This document shows positions 36,040 to 45,778 of a stretch of DNA of 64,000 bases, one piece after another. The notes beneath the pieces were generated by a model. The model did not search any database. It had not been told where the DNA came from and saw only the letters and a list, made by a program, of their open reading frames with translations. The stretch is from Paracoccaceae bacterium (GTDB lineage: Bacteria > Pseudomonadota > Alphaproteobacteria > Rhodobacterales > Rhodobacteraceae): NCBI GenBank assembly GCA_029244725.1, contig JAQWQJ010000097.1, forward strand, positions 1-64,000, read 5' to 3'. Made by a program: the position numbers and the translations under genes. Numbering within the stretch: position 1 is the first letter of the stretch; every line of letters starts with the position of its first letter.

Positions 36040-38439
36040 ATGGCAATTTTGCATTGGTTAGATAAAACGGACGGCCTCGAGCTCACGGATGAGGCTGGCG
36101 CTAACGTCGATTATTGGGATGTCGATGGTTTTACCAACTATGCATCGGTAACAACTACCGCCATATCCGAAGACTCCATTATCAATGTTCGCTCGTTCCC
36201 ACAGTACGTTGATGTTGGAGCAGGCGAAACGTTTTCTAATTTGTCGACCTTAAAGGTCTACAGTGGCGGAATCGACGATAATACCAGCGGTCCATCATTT
36301 GATGCAGCCAGCATTTGCATTGATCTAGGTGATCCAAATGACATGGCTGTGCCAGTCGCATCGGACCTATCATTTCGGATAAACGGCATCGGTGGTGACG
36401 GCGCTATTGGTGACGACGCTGTAATTGTCCGCGCTTACGATGCATTTGGAAATGAAGTTACGATTAATGCGACTGCAGGGTCCAACGTCACATATAATGC
36501 CGCCGATGATGAATCTATTGGCGGCGTGTTTCCGGGGTATACGACCGGTTCTGACGGTTCAGTACTTTACGAGGTCACTGGCCCCGTAGCCAAAATTGAA
36601 ATCATTTATTCAAACCAACAAGTTTCAAGCGAACTCGCCTTTATCAACGTTACGGATGTGCACTTTGACTTGATCGAGCCAGAAGTCGATCATTTCCGTT
36701 TTCCAAGCGAACCAATTGATGCATTTCCTGATGATGACCACGACAGCGTTGATGGCACGCCTGGCGATGATACGATTTCAACGGGAGATGACGCCGACAC
36801 TATCAACGGCGGAGACGGAGACGACTCGCTTGATGGTGGCTGGGATGACGATGTCATAACAGGTGGTGGAGACAACGATACAATCGACGGCGGTCGTGGC
36901 AACGACACGATTGACGGCGGCACTGGTGACGACTCAATCGACGCTGGAGGCGACCCGATTGACGATTATTATTCCGATTACGAAGCGTTGTCTGGGCCAT
37001 CTACCGCTGACGATCCAAAATTGCCTCATGAAGGGTTTTATTCAGATCCAAACCCAGATGACGACAGAGACTCTGTTGTCGGTCGTGGTGGGCAAGACAC
37101 TATCTTTACCGGTGATGATTCTGACACCATTTCTGGTGGTGACGACGCCGATTATCTAGACGGCGGAATTGATGCAGACAGCATTGATGGCGACGGCGGT
37201 GCAGACACCATTATTGGTGGTCACGGTTCGGACACCATCGACGGCGGGTTTGGTGACGACTACATTCTTGCTGACGAAAGCACTCTGAACTTTCAGAATG
37301 TGCCAGACGCAACTGACCCCATCCCAGAAAATGATCGCGACTTGGTTGAAGGCGGCGGCGGTAGCGACACAGTTTACGGCGGCGATGATGATGACACCAT
37401 CACAGGCGGAGCCGGTCGTGATGAGTTGCACGGTGGAATCGACGAAGACGAAATTCACGGCGGCACAGACAACGACGAGCTTTATGGCGACGATGGTGAC
37501 GACTCGCTTTTCGGCGACCGTGGGGATGACTCCCTATATGGTGGTGATGGCGCGGACACGATGTTTGGCGGCGACGATCGTGACTATTTCCGCTTTATAA
37601 ACGCCGGAGATGTTATCGACGGTAACGAAGGCGGCGACGACCACGATACACTTGACCTGCGCGTTATCGATACCCCCGGTGTCGAACTTATCCCAGGTGT
37701 AGACATCCTGATCGATGATCCCGACCTTGTAGGCGGATCGATTTACATCGACTACGATGCTGGCAATTTCGAAAACGGTACTGCAACGTATTTTGACGCA
37801 TCAAACGTGGCCACTGGAAACTTCACGTTTGAAAACATCGAAAACATTATCATTCCGTGTTTTACACCCGGCACGCGCATTGCTACGCCGCGTGGTGAAT
37901 TGTGTGTAGAAGATCTCGAGGTTGGTGATCGCATTATAACGCGCGACAACGGCATTCAAGAAATTCGCTGGATGGGCGTGCGCGAGTTAGCAAGCCCTGA
38001 TCTTGCAAAACTAAGCCACCTTCGCCCTGTCCTTATCAAAAAGGGCGCATTAGGCAACGGTCTGCCTGAGCGTGACATGAAGGTTAGCCCGAACCACCGC
38101 ATGCTGGTCGCCAATGAAAAAGCGGCGTTCTATTTTGAAGAGCGCGAAGTTCTGGTTGCTGCCAAGCATTTGGTTGGTTTGCCAGGTGTGGAGTTGGCTG
38201 AAGTTGCAGAAGTCACCTACATTCACTTCATGTTTGACCAACACGAAGTTGTTCTGTCCGATGGTGCATGGAGCGAAAGTTTCCAGCCTGGTGATTGGAG
38301 CCTGAATGGTATTGGCAATTCACAGCGGAACGAAATCCTAGAGCTTTTCCCAGAATTGGCTAAGCCAGAGGGCATCGCAGCCTATCATTCGGCGCGTCGT
38401 TCCCTGCGTAAATTTGAGGCCCAACTGCTGCTTCAATAG
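36040..38439 (+). CDS. RTX-repeat exoprotein with C-terminal Hint domain
   Basis: The 799-residue acidic protein has three parts. Residues 1-235 are an unrecognised beta-rich region. About 237-520 holds glycine/aspartate nonapeptide repeats of the calcium-binding RTX type (for example GGDGDDSLDGG), arranged in three larger units that each begin with a D-D/N-D-R-D-like segment. A Hint_2 (hedgehog/intein) domain starts at Cys607 in IPCFTPGTRIATP and runs to near 770. There is no signal peptide; RTX proteins normally leave by type I secretion, and no such system is encoded nearby. Hint domains can self-cleave through the first cysteine, but whether this one does is unknown. The product is probably on the cell surface or released. 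Confidence 0.82.
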   Translation: MAILHWLDKTDGLELTDEAGANVDYWDVDGFTNYASVTTTAISEDSIINVRSFPQYVDVGAGETFSNLSTLKVYSGGIDDNTSGPSFDAASICIDLGDPNDMAVPVASDLSFRINGIGGDGAIGDDAVIVRAYDAFGNEVTINATAGSNVTYNAADDESIGGVFPGYTTGSDGSVLYEVTGPVAKIEIIYSNQQVSSELAFINVTDVHFDLIEPEVDHFRFPSEPIDAFPDDDHDSVDGTPGDDTISTGDDADTINGGDGDDSLDGGWDDDVITGGGDNDTIDGGRGNDTIDGGTGDDSIDAGGDPIDDYYSDYEALSGPSTADDPKLPHEGFYSDPNPDDDRDSVVGRGGQDTIFTGDDSDTISGGDDADYLDGGIDADSIDGDGGADTIIGGHGSDTIDGGFGDDYILADESTLNFQNVPDATDPIPENDRDLVEGGGGSDTVYGGDDDDTITGGAGRDELHGGIDEDEIHGGTDNDELYGDDGDDSLFGDRGDDSLYGGDGADTMFGGDDRDYFRFINAGDVIDGNEGGDDHDTLDLRVIDTPGVELIPGVDILIDDPDLVGGSIYIDYDAGNFENGTATYFDASNVATGNFTFENIENIIIPCFTPGTRIATPRGELCVEDLEVGDRIITRDNGIQEIRWMGVRELASPDLAKLSHLRPVLIKKGALGNGLPERDMKVSPNHRMLVANEKAAFYFEEREVLVAAKHLVGLPGVELAEVAEVTYIHFMFDQHEVVLSDGAWSESFQPGDWSLNGIGNSQRNEILELFPELAKPEGIAAYHSARRSLRKFEAQLLLQ

Positions 38440-38495
38440 ATCTTTCAAAATAAAATTCGAATATGCAGCTGCGTCGACCCGAAATCGGCGCAACC

Positions 38496-38528
38496 AAAGA
38501 GAGGACAAGCAATTGTCCTCTCTTTTTT
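38496..38528 (+). terminator. Terminator after the RTX/Hint gene
   Basis: AAAGAGAGGACAA (38496-38508) pairs with TTGTCCTCTCTTT (38513-38525) around a four-base loop and runs into Ts. The flanking A-run makes it likely to work in both directions. Confidence 0.92.
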
Positions 38529-38637
38529 AATCAATTTGACAACAAATCTCTCTTTAGTTCCGATTTCGCCACAATTTTTCCTCAACACTTAACGAGTATG
38601 GTGGAGTTACATCAAAGTAGTAGCCAAGTTAGTATCA

Positions 38638-39272
38638 GTGATTAAGCGTTTTCCAGCGACTGTCCCGTCCACAGGCGGAGCAATCGATCCCAACAAATGT
38701 GCCTTGCCCTGTCTGTTCACTGGGGCGCGCATTTTGACTGCCAACGGGGTCGTTCGTGTTGAAGATTTGTGTCCGATGGATCGTATCCTGACCCGACATA
38801 ATGGTTTTCAACCGGTTGCATACGTTCTTGTCCAAAAGGCCAGGATTGAATTGGAAACCGCAGTGGTTATACGCAAGGGCTTCTATAAGGATGTCTGTGC
38901 CGAGCGGGATTTGCTGCTGTCGTCACATCAACGCATTCTCAGCACCGAGAGTGCTCGCAATCTAAGTGCCGTCCCCTGTCAGGCATTGATATACGCGAAA
39001 GATGTTTCGATAGCAGCGCCCGCGAGGATTTCGTCAAACCTTGGGATATGTGCAGTCACGCTATTTTTGAGGACCCCGAGATGATTTGCGTGGGCGGTAC
39101 ATGGGTTGAATGCGACGCCAATCTTGATGAGCTTAAAGAAAAAGAGCTTCAAGTTACTCAGCCAGAAATTGCACATTCTGAATTATTTGGTACGAACGAA
39201 CACTATTTGCCTAATTTTTCACGCCAAGCGTCCCAATCTTCGGGCGTGTCCAAATCCACAAATGCTCGTTGA
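38638..39272 (+). pseudogene. Frameshifted Hint-domain protein
   Basis: The first frame (GTG start at 38638, 148 residues) has the Hint start PCLFTGARILTANGVVRVEDL and continues with DRILTRHNGFQPV and LSSHQRILST. The end of the domain, however, is found in another frame: MCSHAIFEDPEMICVGGTWVEC (from 39048) corresponds to the HFMFDQHEVVLSDGAW part of the intact neighbour. The switch must lie at about 39000-39045. Beyond residue VEC the second frame runs into sequence antisense to the MobA-like gene, so the original 3' end is probably lost too. A sequencing error is possible but would have to be checked. Confidence 0.62.
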
Positions 39273-39787
39273 GAGTTTAGTGCGACCAGCTTGACTTCAC
39301 GTCCCTTCGTTATTGAGCGTGCGCCTTGATCACCGGTCAAGTTAAGAAGCGCTTGTTTGTCAGAAACGGGAAATATGACTGGGTGACCCTCGTTACCGTC
39401 TTTGTTAGATCCTCGGGTAATTGACTTGTTGATTTCAAAGGCTTGGATGACTGATGACAAATCGGACGTGTCAATTTCAGGCATGTCAGCTGGTAAAATC
39501 ATTATACCTGTTGCAGTTGTGGCAACGTTGCCAACACCTGCTCTGACTGAAGCTGACATACCTTCGGCGGCATCCTCGATTTCAACGATTGTTAAGCTTA
39601 AATCCGTGATGACATCGCGTCGTTTGGTTTGCTTGGGTAGCACCACTGTCACTTCATGCCCTGTTGCGATTGCGCGCTCAGCAACAAGCCGCAACAAGGG
39701 CCGATCTTCGACAATCTCTAGCAGTTTATCCCTGCCACGCATTCTTGCCGAGGCTCCTGCGGCAGGGATCACAATAGCAATGCTCAT
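39203..39787 (-). CDS. MobA/MocA-like nucleotidyltransferase
   Basis: The 194-residue NTP transferase has the family start IAIVIPAAGASARMRGRDKLL, the metal-binding ILPADMPEID and the SNKDGNEGHPVIFP segment typical of molybdopterin cytidylyl/guanylyltransferases. Its substrate is not fixed by sequence; MocA-like activity on molybdopterin is the best guess. It is coupled (ATGA) to the end of the upstream dimethylglycine-dehydrogenase-like gene, an odd partner for a molybdenum cofactor enzyme. Confidence 0.78.
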   Translation of the reverse strand: MSIAIVIPAAGASARMRGRDKLLEIVEDRPLLRLVAERAIATGHEVTVVLPKQTKRRDVITDLSLTIVEIEDAAEGMSASVRAGVGNVATTATGIMILPADMPEIDTSDLSSVIQAFEINKSITRGSNKDGNEGHPVIFPVSDKQALLNLTGDQGARSITKGREVKLVALNSQRAFVDLDTPEDWDAWREKLGK

Positions 39788-42201
39788 CCGCGCATGCGTG
39801 CGCCGTCGACGTCAAACAACGGTGTGGTGATCAGACGTGCAGAACGCATATCGCCTAGGATTTCGATCTCAATCTCTAACCCTTCTACGGCGCGGTCGGT
39901 TGGGACAAATCCGAAGGCGATGGATTTGCCCGCGTGGTGCGAATATCCACCAGATGTGCAGAATCCTTGAACTTTGCCGTCCAACCATATGGGTTCGTAG
40001 GCGTTAACGTCAGTATCATCTGCATCAATCTCAAACACACAGAGTTTCCGTGTGGAACCCGCCTCTCGTTCTTGTTCTGCAGGTCCGCGACCAATAAATT
40101 GCTCTGGTTTTTTCCAAGAAATGAAACGATCCATTCCGGTTTCCCCGGCGGTGTAATCGGGCGAGAATTCAGCCTGCCAACTGCCAAAGAACTTGTCCAA
40201 TCGCAAACTCATCATCGCGCGCATACCAAACGGGCGCATACCGTGTTTCTGACCTTCGGTCCAAAGAACGTCCCACAGCGCTTGTTGATACATTGGATCG
40301 CAGAACATTTCATACCCATGATCCCCAGTATAACTAACGCGCTGGACAGTCACATTCACAAACCCCACCACCATGCGCCGAACATCCATGAACTTCATGT
40401 CTTCGATGTTGGTTCGGGTACATGCAGACAGAACTGCCTTGGCGTTTGGACCTGCGATTTGGAATCCGTTCAGTTTGTCCGAGATGTTTTCGACCTGCAC
40501 TCCATCCGATAGATTCTGGTGGAACCAGCGATAATGGTAGGCTTGGCTGCCATAAGATGCGGTCAGTTGGAATTCGGTCTCGCTAAGGCAGGACACAGTG
40601 AAATCCCCGATCAGTCTGCCCTTAGGGGACAACATCGGTGTCAAACTTATTCGGCCCGGTTGAGGGATGCGGCCGGCCATAATGCGGTTAAGCCAAGCCC
40701 GTGCGTTTTGGCCTCTGACCGAATATTTGCCAAAGTTGTGCGTTTCATTGATCCCGACAGCCTCACGAACCGCTTTGACTTCTCGGGCGGTTGCCTCCCA
40801 TGCGTTTGAGCGTCGGAATGAGGGTTCTTCGAACCGAGGTTCGTCACCTTCTGCAAAGTAATTTGCAACTTCGAGACCGAATTGTTGGCCCCAAACAACG
40901 CCCATTTTATCAAACGTGGCGTACATAGGTGTTCGAACAAATGGACGTGCTGCAGGCAGTTCTTCGTTCGGGTAAGCGACAGAAAAGCGCTTTTGGTAGT
41001 TTTCGATAACTTTGGGTCGTGTGTAACCGGGGCTTATCCAATCGCCGAAACGGGCGACGTCCATCGCAAAGGTATCCCGTTCCGTTTCGCCTTCGATCAT
41101 CCATTGGGCAAGCATAAGCCCGACACCACCGCCTTGCGAAAATCCGGCCATGACGCCACAAGCGCTCCAATAGTTTTGCATTCCTGGGATGGGACCGACT
41201 AGAGGGTTTCCATCCGGCGCAAACGTAAACGGGCCATGAATCACGGACTTTACGCCGGATCGTTCTAGGTCGGGGAAGCGTTTGTAGGCAAAATCAATAC
41301 TGCCTTCAATCTTGTCAAAATCGTCTGGCAGCAATTCGTGACCAAAGTCCCAACTGGTGCCGTCAACGGCCCAAGGGCGACAAGTTTGTTCGTAAAAGCC
41401 AATGCAAAGTCCTTTGCCTTCCTGACGCAAATAGCTTTCCCCCGCGGGGTCCATCACATGCGGATGTTCTTTACCTTCGGCCATCATTTCTTTGATCAAC
41501 GGTACATCATCCGTCACGAGGTACTGATGCTCCATCGGGTGAAGCGGCAGGTAAACGCCGGCCATTGCCCCAACTTCACGTGCCCAAAGACCGCCTGCAT
41601 TTACGACGTGTTCTGTATGGATCGTGCCTTTGTCGGTCACTACGTCCCACGTGCCATCTGGCCGTTGGTTGGTTTCGCGCACCATGCAATGGGTTTCGAT
41701 CGTCGCGCCACCCATACGGGCGGCCTTGGCATAGGCATGGGTCGTGCCAGAAGGGTCCAAGTGGCCATCTAGCGGATCATAAAGACCGCCAATTACACCA
41801 TCAATATTGGTGACCGGTGCGATTTGTTTGATTTCCTCAGGGCTCACAATTTCGGTTTCAAGACCCATGTAACGGTGCTTGGCGCGTTCAGCCAAAAGCA
41901 TATCCATGCGATCTTGGTTATCAGCTAAGGTGACGCCGCCTACGTGGTGCAATCCACACGACATTCCTGTGATCGACTCTAGTTCCTTATAGAGACGAAT
42001 AGTGTAGCCCTGCAGCGCCGCCATATTGGTGTCGCCGTTTAACGTGTGAAAACCACCAGCTGCGTGCCAAGTTGAGCCTGAAGTAAGCTCGGACCGTTCG
42101 AGCAACATAACATCCGACCACCCAAGTTTGGTGAGGTGATATAGGACGCTGCAACCGACAACGCCTCCGCCAATGACTACGACGCGGGTGGATGTTTTCA
42201 T
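39784..42201 (-). CDS. Dimethylglycine/sarcosine dehydrogenase-like flavoprotein
   Basis: The 805-residue protein has an N-terminal FAD oxidoreductase domain (VVVIGGGVVGCSVLYHL) with the SGSTWHAAGG segment whose His46 is the usual covalent flavin attachment site. A linker follows, then a C-terminal GcvT-like folate-binding domain (about 430-800). Such enzymes demethylate N-methylated glycines, passing C1 units to tetrahydrofolate. The ATG at 42201 has AAGGAG at good spacing; an upstream ATG at 42246 does not fit. A paralogue diverges on the other side of a 213-base gap. Confidence 0.88.
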   Translation of the reverse strand: MKTSTRVVVIGGGVVGCSVLYHLTKLGWSDVMLLERSELTSGSTWHAAGGFHTLNGDTNMAALQGYTIRLYKELESITGMSCGLHHVGGVTLADNQDRMDMLLAERAKHRYMGLETEIVSPEEIKQIAPVTNIDGVIGGLYDPLDGHLDPSGTTHAYAKAARMGGATIETHCMVRETNQRPDGTWDVVTDKGTIHTEHVVNAGGLWAREVGAMAGVYLPLHPMEHQYLVTDDVPLIKEMMAEGKEHPHVMDPAGESYLRQEGKGLCIGFYEQTCRPWAVDGTSWDFGHELLPDDFDKIEGSIDFAYKRFPDLERSGVKSVIHGPFTFAPDGNPLVGPIPGMQNYWSACGVMAGFSQGGGVGLMLAQWMIEGETERDTFAMDVARFGDWISPGYTRPKVIENYQKRFSVAYPNEELPAARPFVRTPMYATFDKMGVVWGQQFGLEVANYFAEGDEPRFEEPSFRRSNAWEATAREVKAVREAVGINETHNFGKYSVRGQNARAWLNRIMAGRIPQPGRISLTPMLSPKGRLIGDFTVSCLSETEFQLTASYGSQAYHYRWFHQNLSDGVQVENISDKLNGFQIAGPNAKAVLSACTRTNIEDMKFMDVRRMVVGFVNVTVQRVSYTGDHGYEMFCDPMYQQALWDVLWTEGQKHGMRPFGMRAMMSLRLDKFFGSWQAEFSPDYTAGETGMDRFISWKKPEQFIGRGPAEQEREAGSTRKLCVFEIDADDTDVNAYEPIWLDGKVQGFCTSGGYSHHAGKSIAFGFVPTDRAVEGLEIEIEILGDMRSARLITTPLFDVDGARMRG

Positions 42202-42414
42202 GGTGGTCTCCTTATGTGCCCGTTGAAAAGCCGACACTAAATTCAATGACGTGTAAACCTACGTCGTCATTTAGACACGCTGGTTGTCCCAATTAATGAA
42301 AGCACTTCACCTAATTTTACGCTGTCTTAAAATACGACGATAAATGTCGGGTTTGGGCAATTCAGCCTTAGCGCTGGTCGGCAAGTTAGACAAAAGCATT
42401 TCAGGAAGGCTCCT
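42202..42414. promoter_or_regulatory. Divergent promoter region of the two flavoprotein genes
   Basis: The 213 bases between the two divergent starts must contain both promoters. The centre is A+T-rich (around 42290-42345). I see no clear operator repeats. AAGGAG and AGGAAGG ribosome-binding sites stand before the left and right genes. Confidence 0.5.
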
Positions 42415-44838
42415 ATGAAATCTCATGCACAGGCCGTTGTGATCGGCGGCGGCGTAATCGGTTGTTCTATCTTATACCACTTAACTAAGCTCGGAATGAC
42501 GGACGTCGTTCTGTTAGAGCGAAACGAATTGACCTCTGGATCGACTTGGCACGCAGCAGCAAATATCCACGGATTGCACGACAGCGCGAACATCAGCCGC
42601 ATTCAGTACTATACAATGCGCCTCTATGATCAACTTGAGGAAGAAACCGGTCAAAGTTGCGGGGTTTTCCGCCCCGGTTCATTGTATCTTGCCCAAACTG
42701 AAAACCGAGAGCATCAGCTGCGACTTCAAGAAGCGAAAGCCAAGCTTTACGGCATGAACTTCCATGAGATTTCACGAGACGAGGCTGAGCGCCTGCATCC
42801 TCTGGTGAACTTTGACGGTATCCGCACGATTATGTGGGAACCTGATGGAGGCAACGTCGATCCGTCGGGCGTTACGAACGCTTACGCGGTTGGTGCACGC
42901 CAGAGAGGCGCTGAAATTCATCGCTTCACGCCCGTTACGGGCACCGAGCAGCAACCTGATGGAAGCTGGATCGTTCGCACCCCGAACGGCGATATCAAAA
43001 CACAATGGGTGATTAATGCTGCTGGCCTTTGGGGACGTGAAGTTGCCGCGCTTGCAGGAATAGAAGTGCCGTTGCAGCCGACGGAACATCAGTATTTTGT
43101 TACGGAAACCATCGCTGAAATCGATGCGATGGAGAAACGATTGCCGTCGGTCGCGGACCGCGACGGCGAATACTACCTCCGACAAGAGGGGCAGGGACTG
43201 TTGATCGGTGCCTATGAACGAGATATGCGTTTTTGGGCCGAAGGTGGAACTCCGCTTGATTTTGCGCATGATCTATTCCCTGACGATCTTGAGCGTATTG
43301 AAGAAAACATGATGCGCGCAATTGATCGCGTTCCCGCTGTCGGTAGGGCTGGTATAAAGCGTGTCATAAACGGCCCTATGATCTGGTCGCCAGACAGCAA
43401 TGTGATCTTGGGACCCGTGCCAGAATTGCAAAACTATTTCATGTGTGGCGGCATCATACCGGGATTCTCGCAATCTGCTGGGATGGGTTTAATGGCCGCT
43501 CAGTGGATTACTGAGGGTGAAATGCAATACGATATGTTCCCGTGGGACATTGCGCGTTTTGGTCTTTGGGCCAACGATCCTAAGTTCGTCAAAGCCAAAG
43601 TTCGCGATGTCTACTCGCATCGTTTCGCAATTCATTTCCCTAACGAAGAGCGCGCCGCGGGGCGTCCACTACGCACACGCCCGGTTTATGGGATGCAAAA
43701 AGAAATGGGTGCTGTTTTTGGGCTCAACTACGGTTGGGAGCACCCTCAGTGGTTCGCGGATAAACCGGGAACGAAGGAAACGAACGGATTCACACGACAA
43801 AACTGGTGGGAGCCCGTGGGCCGTGAATGCCGAATGCTGCGCGATAATGTTGGTGTGATCGATATCTCAAACTTTGCGAAGTACAAAGTGACGGGCGCCA
43901 AAGCCGAAGATTGGTTAAACAAAGTGTTTGCCAACACGATGCCAAAAGTCGTGGGTAGATCTTGTTTGACGCCATTGATCGGCGTCCGTGGCGGCATCGC
44001 CGGAGACGCAACGGTCACGAGGATTGCCGAAGATGAGTTCTGGGTCATTAGTTCAGGCATGGCGGAACGGTATCACTCGCGGTTTTTCAACATGGTTGAA
44101 AAGCCTAACGGTGTGACCTTTGAAAGCCGGACCGAGGCAACATGCGCTTTCAACGTCGCCGGTCCAAAGTCCCGAGAGTTGCTACAGCGCTTGTCGAACG
44201 CAGATATGTCCAACGAGGCATGGCCCTTTATGCGCAATGGTAAACTGACGATCGCTGGCGTTGAATGCGCTGCGCTTCGGGTTAGTTTTACAGGCGATCT
44301 TGGGTGGGAAGTATACTGCCATGAACGGGATCAAGTGACTGTTTACACAGCACTAATCGATGCAGCAAAAGACTTGGACGGAGGTCCAGTTGGTGGTCGT
44401 GCCCTGATGTCCTTGCGGGTTGAAAAGGGTTACGGATCGTGGAGCCGCGAATACAGTCCTGAGTATTGGCCCCATGAGGTTGGCTTTGAGCGTCTTTGCA
44501 AGATGAACAAAGATTTCCTTCATAAAGATGCTGTCGAAGCTGTGCTGAAAAAAACACCGCGTGAGCAGATGGTGCTTATCCATCTCAATGAAGATGACGT
44601 GTCTGCTTCAAACGCAGACGCAACGGGTGGCGAGCCGATCTTTAAAGATGGTCAAGGCATCGGGCGTGTTACATCTGGTGCCTATGGCTACACGGTTGGC
44701 ATGTCGCTTGCGCTTGGGTTCGTGAAGAATGCCATGCCGGGTGATGAGGTCGAAGTCATGGTCCTTGGAAAGCCGCATCGTGCTGTGATCCTGAGCGAGC
44801 CACCGTTTGATCCAAAGGGCGAGAGGTTGCGCGCCTAA
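42415..44838 (+). CDS. Dimethylglycine/sarcosine dehydrogenase-like flavoprotein, paralogue
   Basis: The 807-residue protein has the same layout as the divergent neighbour: AVVIGGGVIGCSILYHL, SGSTWHAAAN with His46, the FAO-type linker around NEERAAGRPLRTRPVY, and a GcvT-like C-terminal half (FTGDLGWEVYC, LMSLRVEKGYGSW). The two are clearly related but differ around the substrate domain (HAAGGFHTLNGD versus HAAANIHGLHDS), so they may use different methylated amines. It is a single-gene unit. Confidence 0.88.
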   Translation: MKSHAQAVVIGGGVIGCSILYHLTKLGMTDVVLLERNELTSGSTWHAAANIHGLHDSANISRIQYYTMRLYDQLEEETGQSCGVFRPGSLYLAQTENREHQLRLQEAKAKLYGMNFHEISRDEAERLHPLVNFDGIRTIMWEPDGGNVDPSGVTNAYAVGARQRGAEIHRFTPVTGTEQQPDGSWIVRTPNGDIKTQWVINAAGLWGREVAALAGIEVPLQPTEHQYFVTETIAEIDAMEKRLPSVADRDGEYYLRQEGQGLLIGAYERDMRFWAEGGTPLDFAHDLFPDDLERIEENMMRAIDRVPAVGRAGIKRVINGPMIWSPDSNVILGPVPELQNYFMCGGIIPGFSQSAGMGLMAAQWITEGEMQYDMFPWDIARFGLWANDPKFVKAKVRDVYSHRFAIHFPNEERAAGRPLRTRPVYGMQKEMGAVFGLNYGWEHPQWFADKPGTKETNGFTRQNWWEPVGRECRMLRDNVGVIDISNFAKYKVTGAKAEDWLNKVFANTMPKVVGRSCLTPLIGVRGGIAGDATVTRIAEDEFWVISSGMAERYHSRFFNMVEKPNGVTFESRTEATCAFNVAGPKSRELLQRLSNADMSNEAWPFMRNGKLTIAGVECAALRVSFTGDLGWEVYCHERDQVTVYTALIDAAKDLDGGPVGGRALMSLRVEKGYGSWSREYSPEYWPHEVGFERLCKMNKDFLHKDAVEAVLKKTPREQMVLIHLNEDDVSASNADATGGEPIFKDGQGIGRVTSGAYGYTVGMSLALGFVKNAMPGDEVEVMVLGKPHRAVILSEPPFDPKGERLRA

Positions 44839-44869
44839 GGCGCGCCGGTGGTTGGGGGCTTTTCCCCTT

Positions 44870-44917
44870 TTGGCCAATGGCCAATTCACCCCCAAGGGTA
44901 TTTAGAGCAAGATAAAG
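44870..44917 (+). promoter_or_regulatory. Intergenic motif upstream of trmJ
   Basis: TTGGCC-AAT-GGCCAA (44870-44884) is a short inverted repeat, followed by CACCCCCAAGGGTATTT (44887-44903) and AGAGCAAGATAAAG. The second part resembles a CCCCC-GAGG-TATTT sequence that I remember recurring between genes in Rhodobacterales; its role is not known to me. Confidence 0.35.
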
Positions 44918-45001
44918 ACGTGATGTGACTGGCAGGACCTGCTTGCCTTGGATGCAGGCAAGGCATATCACGCCGGTGACCTAATTCTACGCGAGTACTT
45001 C

Positions 45002-45745
45002 ATGTCCAAACCCCAACCAGTCTTCGTTTTGGTTCGTCCTCAGATGGGGGAAAACATCGGCGGCGCGGCGCGCGCGATGTGGAACTTTGGGCTTGATCGT
45101 ATGCGAATTGTTTCGCCTCGTGATGGGTGGCCGAGCCAGCGTGCAATCGCCATGTCCAGTGGCGCCGGTCGTTTGCTGGAAGAAGCGCAAATCACTGATG
45201 GTGTGGCCGAAGCTCTCGATGATTGTAGTTTTGTTTTCGCAACAACGGCACGCAGACGTGGATTGACCAAGCCGATCTATACGCCGGAAGAAGCCATGAA
45301 CGTTGCGCGCGAAAAGATCGCTGGCGGCGAAAAAATTGCCATAATTTTTGGGCCAGAGCGCGCAGGGTTGGAAAATGAAGACGTTGCGAAAGCCAACGCC
45401 ATTATCTCGGTACCTGTGAACCCTGAATATGCTTCGTTGAACCTAGCCCAATGCGTGTTGTTAACAGCCTACGAGTGGCGCCGACAGTCTGTTGACGTTG
45501 AGCCACGGGCAATGGAGATGGGCGGCACCCAATGGGCATCTGCCATCGAAATGGAAAAGCTAGCAGAGCATTACGAAGAACGATTGGACGACGCAGGGTT
45601 CTTTTATCCCGAGACCAAGGCCGAGGGCATGAAAGTGAACTTGCGCAACCTTTGGTCACGCTTGCCCTTAACGCGCGCAGATGTGCAGATGTTTCATGGC
45701 ATGTTGCGGCAAATGGTACGTTGGAAAGACCAGCGGAACGACTAA
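45002..45745 (+). CDS. trmJ: tRNA (cytidine/uridine-2'-O-)-methyltransferase TrmJ
   Basis: The 247-residue SPOUT methyltransferase begins FVLVRPQMGENIGGAARAMWNFGL and has the knotted SAM site IIFGPERAGLENEDVAKA and VPVNPEYASLNLAQCVLLTAYEW. TrmJ methylates ribose 32 of several tRNAs. The ATG at 45002 starts the domain; an upstream ATG at 44948 adds a leader with no similarity. ctaA follows after 33 bases. Confidence 0.88.
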   Translation: MSKPQPVFVLVRPQMGENIGGAARAMWNFGLDRMRIVSPRDGWPSQRAIAMSSGAGRLLEEAQITDGVAEALDDCSFVFATTARRRGLTKPIYTPEEAMNVAREKIAGGEKIAIIFGPERAGLENEDVAKANAIISVPVNPEYASLNLAQCVLLTAYEWRRQSVDVEPRAMEMGGTQWASAIEMEKLAEHYEERLDDAGFFYPETKAEGMKVNLRNLWSRLPLTRADVQMFHGMLRQMVRWKDQRND

Positions 45746-45778
45746 GTTCTACCGAAACGGTGGGAAAGGCAGATCGAG

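Noticed and set aside
36750-37600. Repeats resembling a CRISPR array
   Set aside because: They are coding repeats for glycine/aspartate nonapeptides in one open frame, with no constant repeat-spacer length.
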